This document shows positions 32,438 through 44,322 of a stretch of DNA of 64,000 bases, piece after piece (position 1 is the stretch's first letter; the number at the start of each line of letters is the position of its first letter). Under the pieces are notes generated by a model. The model saw only the letters and a list, made by a program, of their open reading frames with translations. It did no database searches and was not told where the DNA came from. Source of the DNA: Dysidea avara (Eukaryota; Porifera; Demospongiae; Dictyoceratida; Dysideidae); assembly GCF_963678975.1 (NCBI RefSeq), contig NC_089274.1:4018001-4082000 (forward strand). The letters are read 5' to 3'. A program made the translations under genes and the position numbers.

Positions 32438-34372
32438 ATGGGGTTGTCACATTGTAGCAGACGTGACGCATCTCCCCTCAAGGCCACCGTACGGTTCAAC
32501 GAAGAACCTCCAAACACCTTTTTGTCCCTTCCGATGGATTTGTTGGTTTCTATCATATCGCTTTTACCAGCACATGACAAAGTGAAGTTACGATACGTTT
32601 CACGGAGGTTACGAAGTGTGAGCGAAACACCATCACTGTGGAGGGAGTTGGTGTGGCGCTATTCCCACACTGGTGATGAAGGGTGTGTGAATAACGTGTT
32701 GAAGGTGTATGGACAACACGTGAAGCGACTGTCCTTTCACGTGACACCATCAAAGCTAAAGATGTTAGAGTATTGTAGCAATGTAGTGAAACTTAGCCTA
32801 CCAACAACCAAGTTGGACCCTGAAAAACTAGGAAAGATTTTATTGAACATGAGGCATCTACACCAACTGGATGTACAGTGGGATATTGAAATCAGACATT
32901 TGCTCGAGCTACCTACCTTGAATTTAAAGGAACTAACTGTCAGGATACATAAAGTAACGTTTACAAAGATATTTAGTTCAACACGAGCATGGGTGCATTA
33001 TTGGATTTCAAAGAGCGGGTGTATCCCAGAGAAATTAAACATTGTTACAGAATCATATTCTGATTACTTTATAATTGCTGTGTGGAAATCTTGGATCCAA
33101 TTAAATTGTAATTCATTAGCTGGCCACACTGGATGTTTTAGCCTTTATAGTAGCTTAAAAGTTCCGCTGAATTTCTCTCCTATTCTGCCAAAATTTCAGT
33201 TATACTTTGGACAAGCAGTTGCTTCTCCATTTGTAAAGTGCGGTGGCGTTGGATTGCTGGGGCTAGAGAGTAGATTGTTGCTGTTAACTGACTGCATTAG
33301 TGGTGGTAAGGAATTTCACAAGGCCAAGCTGATACAAGAAGACTCTTTAACTGGTGCCTTAGCTAAGGATCATCTAAACCCTGGTGTTACCAACCTTAAA
33401 TTTGTGACAGAATTTTGTGTTTCATTTGTTGGATTATATTTTGAACACTTGGAACAATTAGCTTCTGTGTGTCGTAACCTTCAAAGGCTCAACTTGTATA
33501 AAAGCACAAACTGTTTGAAATGTTTACAAGGCCTCCGTACCATTGCCAACTCCTGTCACAACCTACGAGGACTAAACTTGTTGGGTATACCAGTTAGTGA
33601 GGTGGAGGATCATACACAATTATGGGAAATATTAAGTGATATGAAGTTAACTCACCTAGCAGTGGAGCTGTGTGTCTTGTTACCATCGGTAGAAGGTGGA
33701 GCTGAAAGGTTGACTGATCTGTTCCAGACATGTACAAATCTGCAAGCTTTAGAATCTAGATTTTCTCATTGTGATTCATGTGTGGTAAAGTTTGTTGATA
33801 GGAGTCTGTCAGTTTTGTCAAATTTCTCATCACTTATTCACTATATTGCTGATTTTAGTGTCCGTCTTCGTAGCAGTAATAATACTTCTCTGCAGGACAT
33901 ACTAACCAATTGTAAGCAGATAAAGTATTTATATTACTCTTTCGGTAAAAATATGCAACAAACATTTGTTTTAATGCCCTATCATAACCTACAGCAGTTG
34001 TGTATAAAGTTTGAATCCTCTGATTTTCCTGATACTTTTATGAGTACAATATCAGCTCATGGTGGACTCGTACATGTAGTGTTGTGTGTGAGATCTGTGA
34101 CCAGTGAAAGTGTTACTGTACTTGTAAGGAACTCCCCGAATCTATTTACCCTATATGTTGTTGTATATGGTTGGATTTATGATACCAGTGGTGCTTACGT
34201 TCAACCAAAAGTATTGCAAACTAAACTAAAACAAGAATTTTCTCACCGACAATTGTTTGTGACAGGTAGGTATATAGTAAAGGTTGTTTATGCAGATTAT
34301 GAACATGAGAAGTGTGCGGAGTACTTAGATCAAGAATGCCAATGTAACACTGATTTGTTTTCGTTGTGGTAG
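32438..34372 (+). CDS. F-box/leucine-rich-repeat protein, intact single exon
   Basis: 644 residues from ATG 32438 to TAG 34370-34372 without introns. An F-box occupies about residues 27-72 (LSLPMDLLVSIISLLPAHDK, then LRYVSRRLRSVSETPSLW). Leucine-rich repeats follow, clearest near 345-430 (HLEQLASVCRNLQRLNLYKS and CHNLRGLNLLGIPVSEVED) and again near 520-570. F-box proteins bind SKP1 in SCF ubiquitin ligases and use the LRRs to hold substrates, so a substrate-adaptor role is the expected one (family knowledge). The start is supported by homology with the copy at 44633, although the first 25 residues differ. It is the only intact member of six in the window. The C-terminus ends LFSLW, shared with the copy at 42388. 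Absence of introns could mean retro-origin or simply a single-exon family. Confidence 0.93.
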   Translation: MGLSHCSRRDASPLKATVRFNEEPPNTFLSLPMDLLVSIISLLPAHDKVKLRYVSRRLRSVSETPSLWRELVWRYSHTGDEGCVNNVLKVYGQHVKRLSFHVTPSKLKMLEYCSNVVKLSLPTTKLDPEKLGKILLNMRHLHQLDVQWDIEIRHLLELPTLNLKELTVRIHKVTFTKIFSSTRAWVHYWISKSGCIPEKLNIVTESYSDYFIIAVWKSWIQLNCNSLAGHTGCFSLYSSLKVPLNFSPILPKFQLYFGQAVASPFVKCGGVGLLGLESRLLLLTDCISGGKEFHKAKLIQEDSLTGALAKDHLNPGVTNLKFVTEFCVSFVGLYFEHLEQLASVCRNLQRLNLYKSTNCLKCLQGLRTIANSCHNLRGLNLLGIPVSEVEDHTQLWEILSDMKLTHLAVELCVLLPSVEGGAERLTDLFQTCTNLQALESRFSHCDSCVVKFVDRSLSVLSNFSSLIHYIADFSVRLRSSNNTSLQDILTNCKQIKYLYYSFGKNMQQTFVLMPYHNLQQLCIKFESSDFPDTFMSTISAHGGLVHVVLCVRSVTSESVTVLVRNSPNLFTLYVVVYGWIYDTSGAYVQPKVLQTKLKQEFSHRQLFVTGRYIVKVVYADYEHEKCAEYLDQECQCNTDLFSLW

Positions 34373-34762
34373 TGTGTGTATACATATTATACTGTTGTCA
34401 CTGTTTGTTTATGCATGTGTAAATGCATAGCTGTACAAGTGTCATGCCTTAACAGGCCAATATTATATACAATTATTGACAATTAAAATGTAATTTACCT
34501 ATTTATTGTCATTGGTTCTAAAAAAACAATGCGCACGATATAATTATACTGTACATTGGGATACTGTGGTGGTATAGAACAGTTTGGTGAAATCCCATTG
34601 GCGAAAACAAACTTTGGTGATTTGCTGTACTTCATCACAGCTCACTACACATTGCATATAGCTGAAAATTTACTTCAGCAGAAAGGTTTAGCAAATGAAA
34701 GTGCAATTCGCCTAATAATGTATTATACTACCAACATTAGCCACCAGAAGACTCCTGTCTCC

Positions 34763-35730
34763 TGTTCTACCAGAATTTCAGTTAGACTTTAGCCAAGGAG
34801 TTAATTTTCCATTTGTGAGATAACTGAGTGTTGGAACATGTTGGGAAAATTTGTTACTAATAACTGACTGCACTTAAAAAGGTAAAGTGGTATGTATAAG
34901 GGAAACATGAGATCAACTAAATCACTTAAATGAATATCATAAACCTGGAATGTGTGACCAAATTTGTTATTGAACTTGATGGAATTGATTCTGAATATAT
35001 TTGCTAAGCTATATATTGTGTGTCTTCAACTTGACATACATAATAACAAAATTTGTTGAATAATGCACAAGATTTACATGCCAGTTAACAGACACAATTG
35101 TGAGAAATATAGAGTGATATGAAGTGACCCACTTATAGCAATGGAGCTGTGTGGTGTCTTGTTACTATCTGTGAAAGGTTTGATCGCATTATTTCATAAT
35201 AATGTAAGGCATTTGAGTCTCATATTGCATCGATGACTGTTGCTTGGCAATGCTTGCATATCTAAATTTGTTGACAAGAGTGTATTAGTGTTATCACACT
35301 TCCCATCACTTATTCATTGCATTGATAAGTTTGGACTCTCGAATATAGAGCTTTGTTCTTCAGGGAATCCTTACCAACTGTGAAAAAATTATGATCATGG
35401 TGGAGGTTCACTAGAACATTTAATGGTTTTAAAAATGTTCTAAACTAGAACAGTTATCTATACTGATTTGGTTTCCACCAACCTTTCCAAAATGTATGAG
35501 TACAATATCAGCTCATGGTGGACTGGTACATGTAGTGTTGTGTGTGAGATCAGTAACCAGTGAAGGTGTTACTGTACTGGTAAGGAACTCCCCAAATCTA
35601 TTGACATTTTGTGCTCGGGTGTGTAATGCTGCTTTTGACATAGTGAGCAAGAAATACTTAAGACTAGATAAAGACAAAAAAAATTTGACAGACATTTGTT
35701 TGTGATGGAACGTAAATAGTAAGAGTATAG
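34763..35730 (+). pseudogene. F-box/LRR copy 3, C-terminal remnant
   Basis: Starts at a CTGTTCTACCAGAATTTCAG segment equivalent to about codon 250 of the intact gene and runs through diverged LRR sequence with many stops and deletions. The best-kept block is 35496-35620 (MSTISAHGGLVHVVLCVRSV, then NSPNLLTF), nearly identical to the intact gene. It ends near the TTTGTTTGTGATGG equivalent of the C-terminus. The 5' half is missing. Confidence 0.88.
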
Positions 35731-35765
35731 GGTAAACGGACACTCTGCCTACAGATTACAAAATA

Positions 35766-35975
35766 CACACTGTAAAAAATTTGTAGTCAATTTCACTACT
35801 AATTTCTGCCACAATACTCGCTGTTTTTGTGTAGTGACGTTCACTACTTTTGTAGCGACTTTCACTACCTTTTTGTAGTGACCCTCACTACATTATAGTG
35901 AACGTCACTACACAAAAATAGTGAGTATTGTGGTAGACATTAGTAGTGACGTTCACTAGTTAGTTTTTACTGTGC
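35766..35975. repeat. Palindromic MITE
   Basis: CACACTGTAAAAAA at the left and TTTTTACTGTG at the right; inside, ACAATACTCGCTGTTTTTGT and GTAGTGACGTTCACTA are mirrored by TAGTGAACGTCACTAC and ATAGTGAGTATTGT. Most of the element can fold on itself. Several GTAGTGACGTTCACTA-type units recur within it. Confidence 0.85.
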
Positions 35976-36244
35976 AGATCTACCACCTGTTGAGTTACAA
36001 AATATAGATCATGCAGTTTTCATTGTGTGCATGACTACAAGAATAACCTGTATACAGTACGTACTATACATGCTATAGTACTGGGAAGACAAATGCATGC
36101 AGCTAGCACAGCTGATATACTCCCAGGGAAAAAAAGAACAATTAAAGTTAACTATAAGGTTTCCACCCTGGTCAACTATTCTTCCTCCTGTGTGCAGCAT
36201 CTGATACTCTGCCTACAGCTGTTAATTTACAGTGCAAGTGGTGG

Positions 36245-36880
36245 TCAAATGTGATGCGAAGTGCTTGCTTTATGACTCAAACTGTCCTACGACTGCCCAT
36301 GTTTTAAGCAGCTGCCCTACTGCTTAAACCCAGCAATGGTATATACTTACAGGCACAATCAGGTTCTTTCCATTCTGACCTCTACACTTGCTGAAGTCTT
36401 TGCTAATACTCCATTTGTCAAAGTGTATTTGCTGATTTACCCAATTTTTATGCTGATAATGCCTCCCAAACAACCATTCCAACTGATTTAATAACTTCTT
36501 ACCATCCAGACATTGTGATATACAATTCCTGAAGCCCATCTATCTCCCTGCTAGAGTTAACTTGTCCTATTGACTCTGCTCAGCATATTCAGGCTGGAAA
36601 CAGAATACATGCAGTTGAATATCTTTAGTTGCTGGCTGAATTTTGACCACCTTAACATCCCTAATTGTTGAGATAACATAACATCCCTAATTGTTGAGAT
36701 AACAGTGCTGAGCCACTACCAGCTTTCTACAATCAAGAATCTGCTTAATTTATTAAATTTTGTTCGTCCTGAGTTGAGTACATCAAAGTCTTCCATCAAC
36801 ACTGGACGATGCTGCCTCTGCCAGTATATTGGCATCTAGGAAAAATTTTCTAGCAAGGCATTGTAGGAGTGGAACACTAA
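36245..36880 (+). mobile_element. LINE C-terminal remnant
   Basis: The plus strand shows, through stops, CPTTAHVLSSCPTA, YTYRHNQVLS, a Pro-Asp-Ile-Val region near 36510, LTCPIDSAQHIQAGN and LSHYQLSTIKNLLNLL, then FVRPELSTSKSSI. The same order occurs at 59190-60371, and is known from multi-copy invertebrate retroelement proteins. A 26-bp tandem duplication at 36654-36705 (TAACATCCCTAATTGTTGAG and ATAACA) adds a local break. Confidence 0.8.
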
Positions 36881-37329
36881 GTACTTATATTGTATTTTTA
36901 ACTATCTTGTGGTTTATTATTTTCCTTGCCCACATTGACCATTCATGTGGTTGCATGTTGCTTGAGGACTCACATGCTTACACTTTTTGTTAATGTTTTC
37001 ATTTAGTTGTACATAATTTTGGTTCTCTCTCTCTCTCATAATATTAATTAATTTAAATCTTTGCTTGAATTGTGTAGTTAATGATAAGGATATGACAACA
37101 CTTGGTGGTAATGTGTGTGGGTAAAAGCTATTCATATATGAAGATGCATGTTCTTAATCAGTGAAGTCCGTTTGATTAGAATGTACATGGTTGAAAATGT
37201 GATGGAATTCAGAGGCTGTTCTTAGCTTTGTATTGTAGAGCAGGAATAGTTTAGCCTTCTTACATCTCTCTCCTAAAGTAGACCATTTTAATTGGTGAAG
37301 CACTGCTGTATCTGACTGTATTTATTTAG

Positions 37330-37800
37330 TATCCAGCAAGCAGCATATGGTCAGGAGGTGACTACAACCTACCTGAAATTGACTGGATAAACCTCAAAAC
37401 TTGAGGAAGCCCTCATATGGCCCTTTAAATGATCACCTAGTAGACATGCTTGCTATCTCAAATAGCTACTTTCCCTACAAGAGAAAACTCTGTCCTTGAC
37501 CTTTTTATCACTAACTGACTCACCTTCTTTATTATCAATAACATAAACCCAATTCCCGGAATATCTGACCATGAGATAGTGTACACCGAATCTACCTTAT
37601 AAATTGAAAACTCCAAACATCATTGCAGGATAGTTCAGCGCCGTGCTCACCAATGCATATATTCTAGTGTCACCACAACAATGTCTCGGCTCCAGTGGGA
37701 AAACTTAGAGGAAAGAATATCTAAGACTTGTGTCATCTTCGAGGTCACCCTTGTTTACAAAATCATTAAAAAATTAGGTATTCACAGTCATGGGTTTGAA
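37330..37800 (+). mobile_element. LINE endonuclease-domain remnant
   Basis: SGGDYNLPEIDWINLKT near 37350 and IPGISDHEIVYTES near 37560-37590 are the GDFN...DW and SDH signatures of an apurinic-type LINE endonuclease, with intervening stops. It is probably not the same copy as 36245-36880, because an N-terminal domain lies 3' of a C-terminal one. Confidence 0.75.
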
Positions 37801-38980
37801 TAAGCATGCCTGTTAGTCGAAACCACACATTCCACAGGCAGTTAGTGAGAAACCACAAGATTTGCACATGTAACAGTAAATGATGGCCGTACAGCCTGAG
37901 CCATACTTTATCATTCAACCACCAGATAACCTTAATCTACAGCGCACCTGACCTCCTAACTATATCCCAACATGCTTTGCTAGAACGGACTGTTCATTAC
38001 CCAAAGATACTTTTGACAGAGACCCAGATCTAGATGACCTAAGTACAATACTGCAATCAGTTAACATTAATTAGAACACAATCATACACTCACTGTAATA
38101 TTATTAGTCTAAATTATTACAGAATCGTTATTGTATGACGGAGCAATTACAAATAAATAATATCAATATATGCCGCCACACTGCAAGTATAATAATGTGT
38201 GCATGTAGTTTAGTTAAAACAACAGAGCTTTAGCTAAGTTAAGACAACTGCAGTATTGTGCATATCTAACTATATCTTTTCCACACAGGTGCAAACCATA
38301 GATATGAGGCGTACCTGTCATGCACAGGTGATCCATTTCAAATTATACATGACATTATATAACAAAAGCAATGAATTTGTATATAATGTAGCACTGGTAC
38401 CCATATATATAATATATATATACAGGCAGTAGAAAGAGAGGGGGGATGATATCTCACTGAAATTATCCTTCTTGGCAGAGTGGGGCTGAAAACTTGGAAA
38501 ATGATTGATATACTCTAATAGAATGCTCTGATAGAACAATCAAAATGCTTCATAAATGAAACGTGTTCCTAAAAGTGGTCTAAAAATCATCTACTGAGAG
38601 TTGGTGTATTACTGCTTCACCAAGTATTTCCAGAAGGCTATTTTGTATTGCTTATAAATGCTGTATGTTTATTAACCTAGGTGTAGTCAACATTGCCAAA
38701 AGAGCTATTATTAAATGCAAATGACCTGTTTTAACTTGTACCTATAAATTAATTGTGATGAACTTTGAGACATGTATCATAAAAGATAAAATGGTTACAG
38801 CTGTGCCCCCCTCCCCCCTGCTGCCACAGATTCAATACTCTGGTCAGCCCTCCCCCCGTCACATCAACTACTTCCTCTGCCACTGCTGGTACCTGCACCA
38901 CAGTAGAACTTGCCCTGTAGTATGTGTGTGTTACACAAATAATTCTTGTGCAACATTATATATATTTTAATAGGTACCAT
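37801..38980. other. Gene-free stretch
   Basis: No exon or complete element recognised. One pair of degenerate CTCTAATAGAA motifs at 38512-38540 and a short TATATA run near 38400-38425. Confidence 0.5.
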
Positions 38981-38999
38981 GGCTACGAGGGATTTCCTG

Positions 39000-39075
39000 A
39001 TATATATGCCCAAGCCCGAGGGCTGCAGGCCTGAAGGTGCAGGCCTGAGGGTGCAGGCCCGAGGGTGCAGGTATT
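39000..39075. repeat. Short GC-rich tandem repeat
   Basis: TGCAGGCCTGAAGG-type units (about 17 bp) repeat three to four times. The flanks (TTCCTGATATATATGCCC and TATTTATATCAGACAAGT) are partly inverted, suggesting a small element with an expanded core. Confidence 0.65.
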
Positions 39076-39173
39076 TATATCAGACAAGTCCTGGGTATGA
39101 GTAATATATACCACTGCACTCAGGTCTGTTCACCTAATAGGTGAAGGAAGGTGTCAAAGTAGTATATATACTG

Positions 39174-39378
39174 TATAGAGGGAAACTTTGGCGGGGGTAA
39201 ACTTTAACGAATAGCAAGCTAAATTGTATTTGGCGAAGTAAACTTTGGCGAATTCAAACTCAGTGTTTAGTAATAAAGATGCTTATCCGAATAATTGGTG
39301 GATTAAAACTATGGCGAATTGAATTCATAGCAAACTGCCAAATTTGCCAGTTTCCACCCACCAAAGTTTTCCTCTATA
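39174..39378. repeat. MITE, GAGGGAAACTTTGG ends, copy 1
   Basis: TATAGAGGGAAACTTTGGCG (39174) and CCACCAAAGTTTTCCTCTAT (to 39378) are inverted. A second, left-truncated copy lies at 53760-53923. Repeated AACTTTGGCGAATT phrases fill the interior. Confidence 0.85.
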
Positions 39379-39445
39379 TGGTATATATTAATGCTTTCTG
39401 CAATATTATTTAAATAAATAACTTTTATGTTATGTAGTACTATAT

Positions 39446-39629
39446 CTACTCAAAAACAGCCAAGCTGTAAAAAAAGAGTGCAGCCTTCAAAAGCTTTAAT
39501 GGTGACTCTGTAAATTTATTATCATTAACATCATTGCAGCCATTTCGTGGCTGCCACCTTTGATTTCAAGGCGACACTTTCAAGGCCGCACTCTTTTTTT
39601 TTACAGCTTGGATGTTTTTGAGTGGATTT
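39446..39629. repeat. MITE, CTACTCAAAAACA ends, copy 1
   Basis: CTACTCAAAAACAGCCAAGC with TGTAAAAAAAGAGTGC is mirrored by GCACTCTTTTTTTTACAGCT with TGGATGTTTTTGAGTG. A weaker relative lies at 49745-49985. Non-coding. Confidence 0.82.
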
Positions 39630-39910
39630 CACTTCATTTTTGTATTTTCAAAATCAAGGCTTTGAGGTTTACTACTTCTTATCTACAGATCATAACTGCT
39701 ATAACAACAATGATGATCATACAAGTTATAGAGAATATTACCTACTCATCATGGACAGCTACCAACAAAGAGAGAAAACCATCAGTATCATTGATGATGA
39801 AAAAACAAACAATTTAGATAAGGGTGTCCTCGGACATGTGCTAGCTACCACAAACATTATTTGCTTGTTCATGTATGCATGATGGCCATAATATAAAGTT
39901 GTATTATATG

Positions 39911-40803
39911 TAGAGTAACTCACCAAATATCAGACAGGCTCCAAAATTGGATGCAATTACTTGAGCTACAACAGGAATTTTTGAACAATTTATATGGTCT
40001 TTAGATAGTTCAAGGGTGTGGGACTTTGCACACCAAGTATCAGCTTTTCGGCTTCTTTGTCTGGTGGCAGCAGCCCTGCAGAGTCATTTCTGATTAATAT
40101 GTATAATCTGGGAAAGAAATTGATTCACGGACACCCACAGTTCACAAATCACACTTACATTCAATCAACAGTTTTATATCTTCTTTGTAGAACAACTCAT
40201 CTACTTTCTCTAAATATCCCCAGTTTATTTAATCAAATCCTTTAAATCATGAATTACAAATCAAATATAATGAGACGTCACTGGAGTAATAATCGCACCA
40301 TGAATTTAAGTGTATGGAAGTATATGGTGTTTGTAAAAGTATTCGGTACACATTTTCCCATAAACCTATCTCAAACAACATATACTTAATCCAGTTTTCG
40401 TATACTTAAATTTATGGTGCGATTATTACTCCAGTGACGTCTCATTTTATTTGATTTGTAATTTGTGATTAAAAGAATTTGATGAAATAACTGGGGATAT
40501 ATAGAAAGTAAATGAGTTGCTCTACAAAGTGAAGATATAAAACTGTTGATTGAATGTAAGTGTGATTTGTAAACTGTGGGTTTCCGTGAATCGACTTTTT
40601 TTCCAGGTTATACATATTAATCGGAAATGACTTTGCAGGGCTGCTGCCACCAGACAAAGAAGCCAAGGAAGCTGATACTTGGTGTGCAAAGTCCCACAGC
40701 CTTGAACTATCTAAAGACATACAAGTTGTTCAAAAATTTCTGTTGTAGCTCAAGTAGTCGTGTCCAATTTTGAAGCCTGTCCAATATTAGGTGAGTTACT
40801 CTA
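39911..40803. repeat. Long foldback element, about 400-bp arms
   Basis: Almost the entire segment is an inverted repeat: it begins TAGAGTAACTCACC and ends GGTGAGTTACTCTA. Internal landmarks such as TGGTGGCAGCAGCCCTGCA appear as TGCAGGGCTGCTGCCACCA. The loop (about 40310-40405) is near 100 bp. The arms differ by scattered substitutions and small indels. The paired open frames at 40018-40245 and 40469-40720 are mirror images of one arm, not genes. Confidence 0.95.
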
Positions 40804-42072
40804 TTTATTTCCACTATAGTGAAAGTGAAGGTATGCATGATTGTAGAATATTTTATTTTGCAGTGACTGTTCTAGCTATTAGAATATCTCGATTTTTCAT
40901 GTGAATGTGAAAAGGTGCATCTGCTCAACTTTAAACAAAGCAAATCCTGCACCGTTTTTACTGGAATATGATTTCCAGCCTGTTGTATCACAAGTTTTGC
41001 TAGCATAGCACTTATTATGATGATTATGATTGGCACGAGTCAGTCATACTAGTCTGCTCGCAGACCACCTGGGGGCGAGACTGTGAGTTAATACTACCAA
41101 TAAATATACTACTGATCGATACGAAAATGGTTCCAATTTGATAAAATAGCTACTAGACTGAGCCTCAAAGTGTTACAACGATAGAATGGTGCTAATGCTC
41201 TAATAGAGCGCACATTTTTCCTTTCGTTGAAATTGTCTAATAGAACACATCTCACTTTAATTAAGGATGGTATATCCTATGCAATCCTTAAGAGGAAGGT
41301 TACTGAAGCAGTTAAAGTGAAATAAAAGAAATTGCACATACCGCTCACAGGTGTGGCATGCATGTTGCCAGTACACACATGCTATATATGGTGATGCTTA
41401 CAGTTTTGCATGTAAGTGCATACGTATATATGTAAGCTCAAAGCATAATATATAAGTGCATGCAGATATTTTGGATAGCGTAAGTATGCATACATAGCAA
41501 AGAAGTATAACACAAAGTACAAACAAATTTATGAAGAATTTTTCACCTACTCTATTAGCTACAATGCACAGAACAAACAAATATCTGCACATACTGAGCA
41601 TGCCCTACTCACAAATGTGGTCTAAGAGTGCTGTAAAAAAATGAAGTGTGTCCGGCACACCAAAATTTCAATACACACCAATATTATGCCAATTGGTATG
41701 CATATTGTGACATAAAATTGGTGTGCAGCTATATAAGGCAGTGCTGAAAATCTTTGACCATAAGACAGTGTGGGATAAAAATTATATAGAAACAAACGAG
41801 GTACACTGAAAATTATTTTCAAGTGTGCAGCTATAATATAAAAGGATATAAACTTGAACTAATAACTGGATTTGAACAGATTGAACCTACCTCCTGCACG
41901 AATGCACACAAGTTTGGCATTCTACTGAACTGCCACTATAAACAGTTTGTGTAGTGGTTTTTAAAGGAATGTTATCTGTATTATCTATAACCTTCCTAGA
42001 GTACAACAGTGCTCACCAGATAGTGTTCACCAGTTTTTTGATCGGAGTTTTGACGGTGGTTAGCTACTGTGA

Positions 42073-42387
42073 CATGCGGGGGGTAGCCAACGCCCACGCA
42101 AGAGTCCCAATATTTAAGTATTTCAAAACGTATTTCTGTTAATAAATATTTCATGTATTTATATGTATTTATTATAATTGCATCTCCTTATCTATAAGCT
42201 TGCTACACTGCTCCTCTGAAGAATACTGTGACTGCTCTATTAGAATATTTAGATCTGACTGCTCTATTAGAGTATATCGATCTTTTAAACAGGTATTCGG
42301 GGTGCCCTCCATGGGGCCTCCTGGGGCCCCTTTCAGGCTGGGGCCCTGGGCAAAATGCCCCAGTTGCCCCCCCTGTGGGCGGCCCTG
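42073..42387. repeat. Repeat E fragment fused to truncated family C element
   Basis: 42073-42180 matches repeat E (31750-31985) in reverse. 42181-42387 matches family C (13932-14286) in reverse, with two TCTATTAGA motifs and an intact CAGGGCCGCCCA-type end at 42376-42387. The family C terminus abuts F-box coding sequence with no spacer. The family C left end is missing at the junction with repeat E. Confidence 0.85.
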
Positions 42388-43749
42388 CACAGAGGCTACG
42401 AAGTGTTAGCGAAACACTCACTGTGGAGGGAATTTGTGTGGCCTTATTACCACACTGGTGATGAAAGTTGCATGAATAACGCGTTGAAGGTGTGTGGACA
42501 ACATGCGAGTCGACTGTGCTTTCCCCATCACGTGACCCCACCCAAACTAGTGAAGATATTAGATTATTGTAGCAATGTGATAGAACTTAGTCTACCAACA
42601 ACCAAGTTAGACCCTGACCAACTAGCAAAAGTTGTACAAAATGTGGAACATCTATGGCTGCTGGATATTCAGTGGAACAGTAATATTAAACAATTGCTAG
42701 AGCTAGTTGGAATGAGCTTGGAGGAACTTTCCATCAGAATGGACAGAATACTTGTGCACTCAGAATATTTTAACTCGACTGAATCTTGGCTGCACTACTG
42801 GATGTCAAGAGAATTCATTCCACGAAAATTAAACATTGTTACTGCGTATTTTGCTTCATTCACAATACAGGCAATATGGAAGTATTGGAATACTTTAAAC
42901 TCAGATGGCCACACTGGTCATGTTAAAATTTATAGTGGTCAGAAAACTCCATTAAATTTCCTTCCTATTCTACCAGAGTTTCAGTTAGACTTTGGTCAAG
43001 GAGTTAAATCTCCGCTTGTGATGGGAAGTAGTGTTGGAACACATTGGAACAACTGGTTTCTACTAACTGACTGTATTTACAAAGGTAAAGTGATGTGTAG
43101 AGCAAAAATGAAACAAATATTTGCTCATATCAGAGTAGAATCAGTAGATCAATTAAATCATAACATCACTGACCTTGGATGTGTGACTGAATTTGTTCCA
43201 GAAGTATATGGATTTGATTCCGAATATTTGCAACAACTGTCTATTGTGTGTCCTAACCTTCAACGCCTTAACTTACATAAGAACACAAATTGTTTAAGAA
43301 GTTTACAGGGTCTGCATGCCATTGCCAATTCCTGTCACAACCTACAAGGACTAAACCTTGGTGTTACTGCTGTGGAAGATCATGCTCTATTGTGGGAAAT
43401 ACTATAGTAGTTCCCACAATAGAGCATGATATTTCCCACAATAGAGCATGATCTTCCACAGCAGTAACACCCTGCAACCAACTTTCCCTTATCTTCTGCA
43501 GATGGTAGCAAGACACACAACTCTATAGCTAAGTGGGTCAACTTAATATCACTTATATTGGTGTTACTGCTGTGGAAGATCATGCTCTATATGGGTGAAC
43601 CAGAATTGTTGGAGACTAAATTGAAGAAACAATTTTTCAACAGACAACTGTTCATGATAGGTACTTATGCAGTCAAAGTAGAGTCTAGAGACATTCTGGC
43701 TGTTGAACTACAGCATACAGATCTGTTTTCATTGTGGGAGTATGTGTAA
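42388..43749 (+). pseudogene. F-box/LRR copy 4, 5' end replaced by an element, 3' end inverted
   Basis: Open from the element junction to the stop at 43405-43407, encoding the region after the F-box core (HSLWREFVWPYYHTGDES through LQRLNLHKNTNCLRSLQGLH). The true F-box start is missing because a family C element ends where it should begin. After VEDHALLWEIL the sequence doubles back: 43408-43556 contains the next coding segment in reverse (ISDIKLTHLAIELCVLLPSA on the minus strand). The normal orientation then resumes with the C-terminal block GEPELLETKLKKQFFNRQLF ... LFSLWEYV, ending at 43749. The LRRs in between are lost. Confidence 0.9.
43358..43600. repeat. Local inversion with three copies of one segment
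   Basis: GGTGTTACTGCTGTGGAAGA followed by TCATGCTCTAT occurs at 43358-43390, reversed at about 43440-43472, and direct again at 43559-43590. A shorter palindrome (CCCACAATAGAGCATGAT) lies between the first two. Confidence 0.92.
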
Positions 43750-44094
43750 CGCATTTTCTATTGGTACTGTCTTTAGCTTGAATTTGCTGTCTCTCTATGT
43801 GATGAAAATTTGCAGCGAATATATAGTATATGTTGCATGTGATCACTTGACTTGGCTGCATAGCTATCTATATATGTAAGTATCAATTAAGAAGCTGTAT
43901 AATGTACCGGTGGTGCAGGTAGATAGCTGCATGGCCAGCTGCAAGAAACAGCTTTTAAGACTATGCAGATAACAATCAGCAGCAGCCAGCTTCTTACAGC
44001 TGGCTGCTGCTTCCTGTACTACTGCTTGTTGTTACTTGCAGTTGGCTGCTTCTATTGTTTAAATTTGTGCTGCTTGCAGCTTTAGTTGCTTGTA

Positions 44095-44313
44095 CAGTAG
44101 GACCTCGATTATCCGAACAATATAAGTGACTGCTCTATTAGAGTATTTCTCCATTAGGTGAACGTTCTATTAGAGTAAGTGTATGTTCTATTAGAGTATT
44201 TGAACATAACTCTATATAAAAAATGGGCTTCATTTATCCGAACAAATTCAGTTATCTGAACACTTTTATGATTAAACTGGCACACAGGTGTTCGGATAAT
44301 GAAGGTCCTACTG
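44095..44313. repeat. Family B MITE (pogo/Tigger-like), copy 2
   Basis: Ends CAGTAGGACCTCGATTATCC and GGATAATGAAGGTCCTACTG are inverted, and a TA precedes the left end. The CAGTA-GACCT--ATTATCCG pattern is close to Tigger/pogo termini. Three TCTATTAGAGTA motifs lie inside. The right end touches the CTG tract upstream of the F-box gene at 44633. Confidence 0.88.
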
Positions 44314-44322
44314 TTGTTAGAT

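Noticed and set aside
40018-40720. Two similar open frames on opposite strands
   Set aside because: They are mirror images within the arms of the foldback element.
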